Shown: positions 40,030-47,825 of the stretch, one piece after another
Layout of the letters: the number at the start of each line of letters is the position of its first letter
Position numbering within the stretch: the first letter of the stretch is position 1
Assembly: GCA_958295935.1 (NCBI GenBank)
Contig: OY282385.1
Span: 1,178,001-1,242,000, forward strand
Direction of reading: 5' to 3'
Length of the DNA: 64,000 nt
From: an uncultured Dehalococcoidia bacterium
GTDB lineage: Bacteria; Chloroflexota; Dehalococcoidia; Lucifugimonadales; Lucifugimonadaceae
The notes under the pieces: model-generated
What the model was told of the DNA's origin: nothing
Seen by the model: the letters and a program-made list of their open reading frames with translations, nothing else
The model's database searches: none
Made by a program: the position numbers and the translations under genes

Positions 40030-42030
40030 CTATTGCTCCCAGCTGATCTCCTCGACGTTTGCCCATATGGCCGCGCCCGCGAACGCCGCAAGCGGCCTGG
40101 GCCACGACTTGATCTTCTCGTCGCTGTACACGGCAAAGTTCGGAATCTCGATGACGCCCGTTTCCAGCCACCACTGCTGGGCGTAGTCGATCACCTCGAG
40201 CGCGTACCCTCGGCGAACGTCTGCTTCCTGCTCATTCGCCGCCTTTTCGTGCAGCTCGGAGAACTTCGGTATGAGGTTTCCGGCGCAGATGCTGCCCCCA
40301 AGATTCACAGTTGAAGCGTGTCCGCCTTTGGGCAGGTCCAGGGTCAAGGCGGTGTTCGTGTCCCGAGCGATGCGGAACTGCAACTGGTTCCAGGTGAACT
40401 CCACGGTCTTCGGGCGGTGCGCTGAGTACTGCGTGGCGTCCAGAGTGACGTTGAGCCCCAGCTCGTTTTGCCAGCCGGCCGCGATGGCCTCAGTGATCTC
40501 ACGCGCAGTTCCGGATCCCGGGTCTCCCCCGCCCCAGAGCTGAACGTCGAAACCGCTTGCGTAGCCGGCCTCCGTCATGAGGGTCTTGCCCTTGGCCGGC
40601 TCGTAGTTGACGGTCCACTTGTCCTGGTAGTCCGGGCTATTGACCGACACCATGGGGGTGTAGGCCGGTGATCCGAGCCCCTCCACCACGCTGTCGTTTA
40701 TGCCCACCCGGTCGATGGTTCGGGACATAGCTTCCCGCACCTTTCGGGCCTCTTCCATAGAGCCGTCGTTTCCGAATTCCCCCACCCACGGCAGGGAGGT
40801 GTCGTAGCCTGGCCGTTCGACGGGCGTGTTAGTCCCGTAGACCACGTCTTCCCAGTAGTTGCCGCCATAGAAGACGCCCTGTATCCACGCCGAGGTCGGG
40901 GCTACGATGAAGCCCTCATCCCTGAGCGCTGGAATGTCCTTGACGTCGAGTTGTGCCGCGTCCGCTTCACCTGTCCTCAGCATAGTTGCGCGGACTGTGG
41001 GTTCAGGCACTGCAAGAATCCGTACAGTGGCCATCTCCGGCGTCTTTCGCCAGTGTCCTTCGACCGCATTCAGAATGGCGTGCTCGTTTTCGACCCATGC
41101 CGCCAGCTCAAACGACCCGGTGCCAATGAACTTGTCCCTCATCCCGTCGGCCCCGAGTTCGTCGAACAGCCTCTTGCTGTGTATGCCCATGCTCTGCCAG
41201 AAGGGGCTCAACGTCCTGCGAAGCGCGCCCACCGAAAGGGTATTGACAGTCATGCGGACGGTTCCCTGGTCAAGGGCATCCATGCGCTTCATAAGCGCCT
41301 TGAAGTCCCCAGCCTGATCGTGGACGCTATCCGGGTTTATCGCCGGGTTTGCCCGGTTGAAGCTCCAGGCAACGTCTTCCGCCGTCATCACGCCCCACCC
41401 GCCGTGGAAGGCAACCCCTTCCTGCAGGGTGAAGTCCACGTAAGACAGGTCATCCGCAACCTCCCATGACGCCGCTAGTCTGGGAAGCACGTTCGCCCTG
41501 TCATCGATGAAGAGCAATGTCTCGTATGCCCCCATGGAGAACTTTTCGTTGCCGCAGCCGGGAATGCACTTCTCAGGGTCGCCTTGTGGCTTGCCCACCG
41601 TGGTCGCTGAAATAGTAAGCGTGCCGGACGGGGTCTTTGACTCTCTAGGAGCCATAACCTCGCCGCCAGGCGTCGGGGTCGCTACCAGGATCTTCTCTAT
41701 GACCACCGGCCTCTCGACCACCACCGTCTCGACCTCTACTTGAGCCACCGGCCTCTCGACCACCACCGTCTCGACCACTCTCTCGACCTGGGTCACCGGC
41801 CTCTCGACAATGACCGTCTCAACCACCCTCACCGTCTGACCCTCGACCTGCTTTTCAACAACAACGGTTTCTACGACCCGTTCGACTTGCGTGACCGGTT
41901 TCTCGATCACGACGGTATGAATAACGGGCGCGGCCGTATCGTCCCCTCCACACGCAACCGCTGCGGCCAAGGCCGCTCCGATTAGCACAGAGGCTATTCG
42001 CCAAGCCCATTTCCTGCTCGATGAAGTCAT
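40030..42030 (-). CDS. ABC transporter substrate-binding lipoprotein, family 5, with Val/Glu-rich stalk
   Basis: A 666-aa protein, longer than the ~530-600 aa of typical dipeptide-binding proteins. The signal peptide ends in LAAAVAC (Cys27), so it is a lipoprotein. Residues ~36-115 are a repetitive stalk built of VERVVETVVVE and RPVTQ units. The family 5 domain follows: YETLLFIDDRANVLPRLAAS, WEVADDLSYVDFTLQEGVAF, HGGWGVMTAEDVAWSFNR and the C-terminal lobe. It binds peptides, oligosaccharides or other large solutes outside the membrane. A GGAGG ribosome site lies 6 nt before the ATG. The downstream permeases complete the import channel. The stalk, also seen in other Chloroflexota lipoproteins, may lift the domain through the cell envelope. 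Confidence 0.92.
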   Translation of the reverse strand: MTSSSRKWAWRIASVLIGAALAAAVACGGDDTAAPVIHTVVIEKPVTQVERVVETVVVEKQVEGQTVRVVETVIVERPVTQVERVVETVVVERPVAQVEVETVVVERPVVIEKILVATPTPGGEVMAPRESKTPSGTLTISATTVGKPQGDPEKCIPGCGNEKFSMGAYETLLFIDDRANVLPRLAASWEVADDLSYVDFTLQEGVAFHGGWGVMTAEDVAWSFNRANPAINPDSVHDQAGDFKALMKRMDALDQGTVRMTVNTLSVGALRRTLSPFWQSMGIHSKRLFDELGADGMRDKFIGTGSFELAAWVENEHAILNAVEGHWRKTPEMATVRILAVPEPTVRATMLRTGEADAAQLDVKDIPALRDEGFIVAPTSAWIQGVFYGGNYWEDVVYGTNTPVERPGYDTSLPWVGEFGNDGSMEEARKVREAMSRTIDRVGINDSVVEGLGSPAYTPMVSVNSPDYQDKWTVNYEPAKGKTLMTEAGYASGFDVQLWGGGDPGSGTAREITEAIAAGWQNELGLNVTLDATQYSAHRPKTVEFTWNQLQFRIARDTNTALTLDLPKGGHASTVNLGGSICAGNLIPKFSELHEKAANEQEADVRRGYALEVIDYAQQWWLETGVIEIPNFAVYSDEKIKSWPRPLAAFAGAAIWANVEEISWEQ

Positions 42031-42150
42031 TCCATCCTCCTACTAACAAGGCGCCTGAATGCCAATCAAGAAAGCCAGACGAGCTATCAATATCCTGATG
42101 GTGGTAGAGCGCTCAGATGAGTCGGGCATATCGTGACACCCAGATCATGC

Positions 42151-42167
42151 GATGTCAACGTGACATC
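42151..42167. promoter_or_regulatory. Palindrome upstream of the ABC operon
   Basis: GATGTCA (42151-42157) and TGACATC (42161-42167) are perfect inverted copies around ACG. The position, about 120 bp upstream of the binding-protein start, suits an operator for a dimeric regulator. Confidence 0.45.
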
Positions 42168-42559
42168 ATCGCCCTTTCGCTTTTCGTTGTGTCATGCCAA
42201 TATACGACGAAAATAGTACAGGCGCTTGGCGCCGCCACTGACCGAGATCCCGCGAGAAAGCAACCGATCGGAAGTTGCCTCACTAGAGACTACGCAGGGG
42301 CGGGCGCAAGCAACCGAACCATGGGGCAGCATACAACCGGGTGCAGGGGGTGAGGCCCGGAAAGAGTGCCGCTGCTGAGGTCTTCATCCCCTGGAGTCTC
42401 CGGAAGCGGGAAACGGGAACGGCCTGGCCCTGGATCCCAACAAACAGGTGCGAACGCAAGACCCCTATAGTCGAAACCTCGCGCCTGACGATTGGCCGGC
42501 TTATGAGACGCTCGCGGGGGACGCACCGCGTCGTTCCAGGTCAGTTGCAGTTCAGCGTT

Positions 42560-42589
42560 TTGAGGATCAGGCCCGCTGCCTGCTAAGAT
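42560..42589 (+). promoter_or_regulatory. Candidate promoter of the unknown lipoprotein gene
   Basis: TTGAGG (42560-42565) and TAAGAT (42584-42589) are 18 bp apart, with a TGC just before the -10 (extended -10). The start codon at 42629 would leave a leader of about 30 nt. Confidence 0.5.
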
Positions 42590-42628
42590 AGAAGATCAAG
42601 TTGGAACATTTGGAACAGTAACGGCAAG

Positions 42629-43372
42629 ATGAATCACCTAAGAGTTCTGATACCAATTTCGGTTGTTCTGCTCTGCGCGGTTGCCTGTTCCGCTGGCGAA
42701 AGTCCGGAATCGAAGGCTCAAACTCTTCTGGATCAAATGGCCGCCAACGACAAGATCCTGAAGCAGCAACAACAGCAGAGCGCGGTACAGACTCAAACTC
42801 AGTCGAGCGAAATTACCAAAGAAACGACAACCGTCTCAGACATTCGCGGAAGCAACGATCAGAAAGCGGAAGCCATTGCGCGAATTGTCACTGAGAAGTC
42901 AGACGGCCTTCTCCTGGTGGCGTTAGGAGAGGTTCCGTTGCACGGTCAGTTGCCAAGCGGGGAAGACTATTTCGGAGGGCACTACAGGGTATTTGTAACC
43001 AAATCCGTTCATGCACTGACACCGGATGAAATGTCGCAAGTGGACGCGCATAGAGATGACATCTTCCAACTTACAACGCGACACATAATCAGTACGGACG
43101 AATCCGTCACCCACGTGGGCGTACTCACAATCTATCCAGACCTCTGGCCCGCGCCCTTTGCTCCGGGAAGCGATTTTTCGGGATTTGACCCGGCAGACCC
43201 ATCGGATCTATGCGTAGCAGATGGAAAAGATCTTTTGAATATCCAGGAGCAGCCATCCGGCAGAACCTACTTGCAAGTAGCGCAATGTGAAAAGGCCTTC
43301 GCAGTGCGAGGTACAGAAGTTCAGTATATTCTCGATCTGCTTGAACAAATTACTGAGGGAGATAACAGGTAA
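42629..43372 (+). CDS. Lipoprotein of unknown function
   Basis: A 247-aa protein with a signal peptide ending in VLLCAVAC (Cys20) and so probably a lipoprotein. A Gln-rich segment (KQQQQQSAVQTQTQ) and a Thr/Ser-rich part follow. The C-terminal ~150 residues look folded (IARIVTEKSDGLLLVALGEV, GHYRVFVTKSVHALTP, HVGVLTIYPDLWP) and contain two cysteines (in SDLCVADGK and VAQCEKAF) that could pair. I recognise no family. The gene is visibly more AT-rich than its neighbours and has large gaps on both sides, suggesting separate origin. It has its own promoter-like element. Confidence 0.7.
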   Translation: MNHLRVLIPISVVLLCAVACSAGESPESKAQTLLDQMAANDKILKQQQQQSAVQTQTQSSEITKETTTVSDIRGSNDQKAEAIARIVTEKSDGLLLVALGEVPLHGQLPSGEDYFGGHYRVFVTKSVHALTPDEMSQVDAHRDDIFQLTTRHIISTDESVTHVGVLTIYPDLWPAPFAPGSDFSGFDPADPSDLCVADGKDLLNIQEQPSGRTYLQVAQCEKAFAVRGTEVQYILDLLEQITEGDNR

Positions 43373-43460
43373 CAGGGCCCGCCCAGGACAAGCTACCGCA
43401 TAATGGAATGCCGTTGACTAATTACGCCGCTTCTATACGTTCTAGACAAAGCCCGGGCGT

Positions 43461-43490
43461 TTGACTTCCCCGTATACACTCTTGTAGATT
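43461..43490 (+). promoter_or_regulatory. Candidate promoter of uxuA
   Basis: TTGACT (43461-43466) and TAGATT (43485-43490) are 18 bp apart. A second TTGACT stands about 50 bp upstream (43414). The uxuA start at 43573 follows AAAGGAGAG. Confidence 0.45.
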
Positions 43491-43572
43491 GAGGCAGGCA
43501 GTTTCAGGATCTGAAACGCGCCAGTCAGCCGATGTCCTGCCTATCGCAGAGCATACGTTAAAGGAGAGATAT

Positions 43573-44565
43573 ATGAGACCCGCCTTTGCAACCGGCATGC
43601 CCCCCGCGACCGAATTCTTGCTTTACGCCCGCCAGTTCGGCGTGAAGGACGTGATGGTGTTCAACACAGACGGCCTGCCAGGATACGACGGCAGGTGGGC
43701 GGTGAAGGATCTGGCGATGATGAGGCTGGACGTCGAGAGCCACGGCATGAAACTCTCCGCGATCGAGAACGTCCCGATCAGATTCTACGATCACATAATG
43801 CTCAACGGGCCAAGACGGGACGAACAGATCGAAAACATGATCGCGACCATTCGCAACATGGCGAGGGCCGGTATCCCGATCTTCGGATACCACTGGATGC
43901 CCTCCCTGGTGTGGCGAACCACCCCCAAGGTGATTCGAGGCGGGGCGCTGGCAACGGCCTTCAACTATGAGGAGGCCAAGGATCTGCCGCTCACTCACGG
44001 CCGCAAATATACCGAGGAAGAAATGTGGGAAAACCTGGAGTACTGGCTGAAGATCATTACTCCCATAGCAGAGGAAGAGGACATCCGCATGGGCATCCAC
44101 CCGTGCGACCCGCCGGTGGAGGAGATCGGCGGGATACCGCAGTTGTTCCGCTCATACGACAATTACCGTCGCTACCTGGACATCTACGACTCTCCCAACA
44201 ACGCCATCGAGTTCTGTCAGGGCACGATTTCCGAGATGGCAGATTCCAGCGGGGAAAACATCTACGGGTTCATCGACGAAATGGTCCGGCGGGATCGGGT
44301 GCTGTACGTCCACTTCCGAAACGTTTCGGCTCCGAATCCGAACGACTTCCACGAGGAGTTCATAAATACCGGGCACGTGGACATGTACCGGGCGATGAAG
44401 ACCTACCACGATGCCGGATTCAAGAGCTTCTTCATCGACGACCACGTGCCTCAAACCTACAACGACACAAGGTACGGCCATCGCGCCCGTGCATTCGCCA
44501 ACGGGTACATTCAGGCGATGATCGAGGCGGTAGGCAAGCAGGCGGCTGGCAGCGGCGCCAGCTGA
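43573..44565 (+). CDS. uxuA: Mannonate dehydratase
   Basis: A 330-aa protein from the ATG at 43573, 8 nt after AAAGGAGAG; an earlier in-frame start gives an unrelated extension. The UxuA barrel is recognised from FGYHWMPSLVWRT, GIHPCDPPVEEIGGIPQLFR, SYDNYRRYLDI, IEFCQGTISEM and VLYVHFRNVS. These hold the His and Cys residues that bind the metal, followed by IDDHVPQTYNDTRYGHRARA. It dehydrates D-mannonate to 2-keto-3-deoxy-gluconate in glucuronate breakdown. No uxaC, uxuB or kdgK is visible nearby, so the rest of the pathway must be elsewhere or the enzyme acts on another acid. The chain is somewhat shorter than the E. coli enzyme (394 aa), as in many non-enteric bacteria. Confidence 0.92.
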   Translation: MRPAFATGMPPATEFLLYARQFGVKDVMVFNTDGLPGYDGRWAVKDLAMMRLDVESHGMKLSAIENVPIRFYDHIMLNGPRRDEQIENMIATIRNMARAGIPIFGYHWMPSLVWRTTPKVIRGGALATAFNYEEAKDLPLTHGRKYTEEEMWENLEYWLKIITPIAEEEDIRMGIHPCDPPVEEIGGIPQLFRSYDNYRRYLDIYDSPNNAIEFCQGTISEMADSSGENIYGFIDEMVRRDRVLYVHFRNVSAPNPNDFHEEFINTGHVDMYRAMKTYHDAGFKSFFIDDHVPQTYNDTRYGHRARAFANGYIQAMIEAVGKQAAGSGAS

Positions 44566-44650
44566 CCGCAAAGCCGGCGATACTCCGGCGGGCGTTCAGG
44601 TTTATCCAGATACCCGGAGGCGCTATCGCTTCCGGCCGCCGCCCGTATTC

Positions 44651-44691
44651 CTCTTGATAGGGGAGCGTTCCAGATCCGCCCCTATCAAGAG
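44651..44691 (+). terminator. 13-bp perfect inverted repeat downstream of uxuA
   Basis: CTCTTGATAGGGG (44651-44663) and CCCCTATCAAGAG (44679-44691) match perfectly around a 15-nt loop, about 85 bp after the uxuA stop. No T-run follows, so termination would be atypical; mRNA protection or a regulator site are alternatives. Confidence 0.55.
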
Positions 44692-45157
44692 TTCGTCGTA
44701 GCTCAAGACGCATGGCCTAAAGCCTTGGGCCAACCGGAAGGAGATGAAGGCGGGCGCGCATAATCCGCTACTCTGGGTTGCGTAGAGGCTTCAACAGAGA
44801 GCAGCGAACTACGTACTATTCGTTACCTATGTCCCCGGTTTGTACCAGTTGCGCAGCAGCGCGCTCAGCCCATAGCCGCCCCGACTCCGCGATAGCTGCG
44901 GTCTTTGAATACTCGCGCATCACCGCGATCTCCGTGCTGAGCGCAGAGTACGCCGAGCTACCGCCGCCCGCTAAGAACGCACTCCGCTGCGACAAAGCCG
45001 CATCCCTCCCTACCCGGTACCGCCCCGAGCTATCGCCGTCCGCCGTGTGCCGCCTTCTTCCGGGACGAGGACGGCATCCCCTCTCTGCCCGAAGTGTCGA
45101 GCCGGTCCCCAGGTTTCTCAAGCGCCCCTGCCGGTGTCCCGCACCGCCTGACTCCCG
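44692..45157. other. Intergenic region before the MFS gene
   Basis: Overlapping ORFs on both strands (44778-45161 plus, 44816-45121 minus) have no family resemblance and cover each other, so I treat the region as non-coding. No promoter stands out. Confidence 0.4.
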
Positions 45158-46489
45158 ATGAAGACCCGATTTCCAACTCCGAGGAGGGCATTCTACGGCT
45201 GGTGGCTGGTTGGCTCAGGTTTCGGAGTGCAGTGGTACACCTCGGCTGTGTTCTGGCGAGGGTTTCAAGCCTTCTTCCTGCCCATAGTAGGAACGTTCGG
45301 ATGGAGTCAGGCTGCCACCGCGGGCGCTATATCCCTACAGCGGGTGGAAGGCGGGATGTTTTCGCCTTTCGTGGGGGTAATCCTCGACCGCTATGGGCCG
45401 AGGTGGGCAATGCTGTTCGGCACGATCACCACCGGGGCCGCCTTCATACTGATGAGCCGTGTAAATGCCCTCTGGCAGTTCTACCTCGCTATCGCGCTTT
45501 TAACACTTGGTATGTCGCTTGGCACCTTCATCGTATTCGTAACGATGGTCAGCAATTGGTTCATCCGCAATCGGGCGCGCGCTCTCGCAATCCTGATGAC
45601 CTCCTCGGCCATAGGCGGCTTCACCCTACCGCTGCTCGTGAGGTCGATAGACGCGTTTGGATGGAGAGACGTCCTCTTTTCCGTAGGGGTCGGATTCTGG
45701 ATTGTCGGCATCCCCGCGATACTTCTCGCGCGGCGGCGGCCTGAAGACTATGGACAGTTGCCCGATGGAGACCGTCCTGAGGAGGAAGAGGAATCGGCCT
45801 CGAACCGGCGGACACGCCGTCGACCGGAAGCGGCCTTCGGTATTCGGCAAGCCCTCAGGACCCGGTTTTTCTGGCAACTTGGCATTGCAAGCAGCCTCGG
45901 CCAACTTGCAAGCTCAACCAACTTGCTGCATCTGGCCGCGTTGCAGGATTTCGGCCTGTCGCCGGGTCTGGCCGCCCTTGCAGCAGGAAGCGTGGCGTTC
46001 GGCGACCTGCTCGGCAGAGCAGGTACCGCGGTGATTGGCGACCGCTTCGACAAGCGCCGCATGCTTGCCGGATCTTTCGTCATCCAGGCTGCGGGGATCC
46101 TGAGCCTGGTGATGATCAACCTGGAAATGTTCGGCGTATCCTTTGGAATCGCCACACTTCCCATATTCGTGATCGCGTTCGGTATGGGATTTGGCGCTTC
46201 GGTCCCCATTCGCTTGGCCATAGTTGCCGACTACTTCGGGCGAAGAAACTACGGCTCCATAGTAGGACTCACCAGTTCAGTCAACGCCCTGTTCGGGGCC
46301 GCTGGACCGGCCCTCATAGGGCTAACTTTCGACCTCACGCAGAGCTACCGCATGGGCTTCGCCATCCTCTTCGTGGTACTCGCTATCGCCATGCCCCTTT
46401 CCTTGACCCTGGAAAGCCCCGGCAGAATGGCCGCGAGATCGAGAAGGTCCGACCGACTTTCGAGCCGAGCGCCTGGCCGCAAGACCTAG
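45158..46489 (+). CDS. MFS transporter (monocarboxylate / oxalate-formate antiporter-like)
   Basis: A 443-aa protein with twelve membrane helices in two halves, separated by an acidic/basic loop (PDGDRPEEEEES, RRTRRRPEA). The first-half loop DRYGPRWAMLFGTI is the MFS motif A; a second version is DRFDKRRMLAGSF. The opening YGWWLVGSGFGVQWYTSAVF and EGGMFSPFVGVILD elements resemble the OFA/monocarboxylate group. It probably carries an organic acid anion by proton coupling or exchange. With the sugar-acid dehydratases nearby, uptake of a carboxylic acid is plausible but not shown. The start overlaps unrelated ORFs; no ribosome site is clear. Confidence 0.88.
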   Translation: MKTRFPTPRRAFYGWWLVGSGFGVQWYTSAVFWRGFQAFFLPIVGTFGWSQAATAGAISLQRVEGGMFSPFVGVILDRYGPRWAMLFGTITTGAAFILMSRVNALWQFYLAIALLTLGMSLGTFIVFVTMVSNWFIRNRARALAILMTSSAIGGFTLPLLVRSIDAFGWRDVLFSVGVGFWIVGIPAILLARRRPEDYGQLPDGDRPEEEEESASNRRTRRRPEAAFGIRQALRTRFFWQLGIASSLGQLASSTNLLHLAALQDFGLSPGLAALAAGSVAFGDLLGRAGTAVIGDRFDKRRMLAGSFVIQAAGILSLVMINLEMFGVSFGIATLPIFVIAFGMGFGASVPIRLAIVADYFGRRNYGSIVGLTSSVNALFGAAGPALIGLTFDLTQSYRMGFAILFVVLAIAMPLSLTLESPGRMAARSRRSDRLSSRAPGRKT

Positions 46490-46508
46490 CCGCGCAACTC
46501 CACTCCCT

Positions 46509-46537
46509 TTTACCCGTCCTGTAGTAGGCGATATAGT
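46509..46537 (+). promoter_or_regulatory. Candidate promoter of the amino-acid-binding lipoprotein gene
   Basis: TTTACC (46509-46514) and TATAGT (46532-46537) are exactly 17 bp apart, the best-matching pair in this part of the window. A start near 46544 would give a leader of about 50 nt before the ATG at 46595. Confidence 0.55.
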
Positions 46538-46594
46538 GAGGAAAACAAGCAGGCCTCTTACACACGGGCCTCACACACCACCGCGGGCAGGAAC

Positions 46595-47644
46595 ATGAAC
46601 ATGGCCAATGCGCCCTTACGAATCTCCCTTCTCAAAACCGCGGTCATCGTTTCCTGCGCCGTGTTTTTCGTCGCAGCCTGCTCATCCGGCGATACTGCCT
46701 CGGAGTCCTGCGTCAAGGGGGATAAAACCCTCGATCTGGGCTTCTACGCCTTTTTCAAACCAGTTAGCTACAGCGCCGATGAGGACACCGCCTCAGCAGG
46801 ATTCAACTCACACCATGGATATGAGGCCGACCTGCTGACCGCGCTAGAGGCGATGGACGGGGCAGGGCTTTCGTTCTCTCGAACCGCTATACCCCTCTGG
46901 GACGACATTTGGCTCCAGTCAGCGGGGGATCTGTACGACGTGGTCGGCGGCGGAATCACTATCCTCGATTCCCGTACGCGCAACGCACAGGGGGAGGAGG
47001 CGGTAACGTTTACGGACGGCCATATTTCCTTCCGGCAGTCCCTGTTGGTGCGGGCCGAGGATGCGGAGCGGCTGGCGGAGTATGGAAACCTGAACAGCGG
47101 AGTTCGCGTCGGCGCCATTGCAGGCACCACCGGGGAGTTTCGCCTGCTGGAAATCACCGGGATCGTGGACGCCGAGGGAGTTCTGGCAGCCGGCACGCGC
47201 CTTGAGACCCCAAACGGAGAGGTCGTCGCAGACGGCAGCGGCAGCTACGTCATCACCGCAGCCATGGAATCCCCCAGCCTTGCGGGGAGGCGAAGCCTGG
47301 TTCCGCCATCGGAAAACATGCCCCAGATCATCTATCTGGGGGACACCGCGGGCGAGACCGAACTGCTGGATGCGCTCAACGCGGGCGATATAGACGCCGT
47401 GGCCCGGGGCGAGATCGGTAACCAGGACGCCTCCCACGCTTCGGGGGGAGCGCTGATTGTCACTGCCCTGGATGAACGCGTCGAACTGGGCGGGTTCACA
47501 GTGGCCAAGGCAGACGCGGATCTGGTCGCGTGCCTCGATGAGAAGATCGATTGGCTGACGGACGAAAGGCGCATCGGCTACGGCGAGTGGCGGGCAGATG
47601 CAGGGGTCTTTCTGAAGCGCGCCGAGGAATGGAACGAGAAATAG
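46595..47644 (+). CDS. Amino-acid-type (family 3) substrate-binding lipoprotein
   Basis: A 349-aa protein with a signal peptide ending in VFFVAACSSGD (Cys29). The two-lobed family 3 fold is recognisable: LDLGFYAFFKPVSY, HGYEADLLTALEAM, DVVGGGITILDSRTRNA, VTFTDGHISFRQSLLV, VRVGAIAGTTGEFRLLE, LLDALNAGDIDAVARGEIG. Close relatives include polar amino-acid binding proteins and the cyclohexadienyl dehydratases that evolved from them. The segment around residues 195-250 is unusually long. No permease or ATPase lies beside it, so it either works with a remote transporter or is an enzyme-like orphan. It has its own promoter-like pair. An ATG two codons downstream is an alternative start. Confidence 0.8.
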   Translation: MNMANAPLRISLLKTAVIVSCAVFFVAACSSGDTASESCVKGDKTLDLGFYAFFKPVSYSADEDTASAGFNSHHGYEADLLTALEAMDGAGLSFSRTAIPLWDDIWLQSAGDLYDVVGGGITILDSRTRNAQGEEAVTFTDGHISFRQSLLVRAEDAERLAEYGNLNSGVRVGAIAGTTGEFRLLEITGIVDAEGVLAAGTRLETPNGEVVADGSGSYVITAAMESPSLAGRRSLVPPSENMPQIIYLGDTAGETELLDALNAGDIDAVARGEIGNQDASHASGGALIVTALDERVELGGFTVAKADADLVACLDEKIDWLTDERRIGYGEWRADAGVFLKRAEEWNEK

Positions 47645-47825
47645 AGGGCAGGGAACAGTACCGTCCGGCCCCCGGCAGCGGCCGCAGGGACTCTCCGGCC
47701 CGATGCACCGCATCGCGCGCGTCGCCGTATATCCAGCCTCGATTATGATGCGCGGCGGCGTGATAGCGCTATAGTCGAAATGTCGCGGTTCAGGTGCCGC
47801 GACGCCCTATCGACCGACTGCCCAA

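Larger units (their letters stand above)
42031..42628. other. 598-bp intergenic region, divergent promoters
   Basis: I see no convincing gene. A 7+3+7 palindrome lies at 42151-42167, close to the binding-protein gene, and a promoter-like pair at 42560-42589 faces the lipoprotein gene. The remaining sequence shows nothing I can name. Confidence 0.5.

Noticed and set aside
42117-42353. 78-aa ORF in the gap before the unknown lipoprotein
   Set aside because: It crosses the palindrome, has no ribosome site, and its translation shows no structure.
44778-45161. ORFs on both strands between uxuA and the MFS gene
   Set aside because: They overlap each other almost fully, lack ribosome sites and known motifs, and look like chance open frames in GC-rich DNA.
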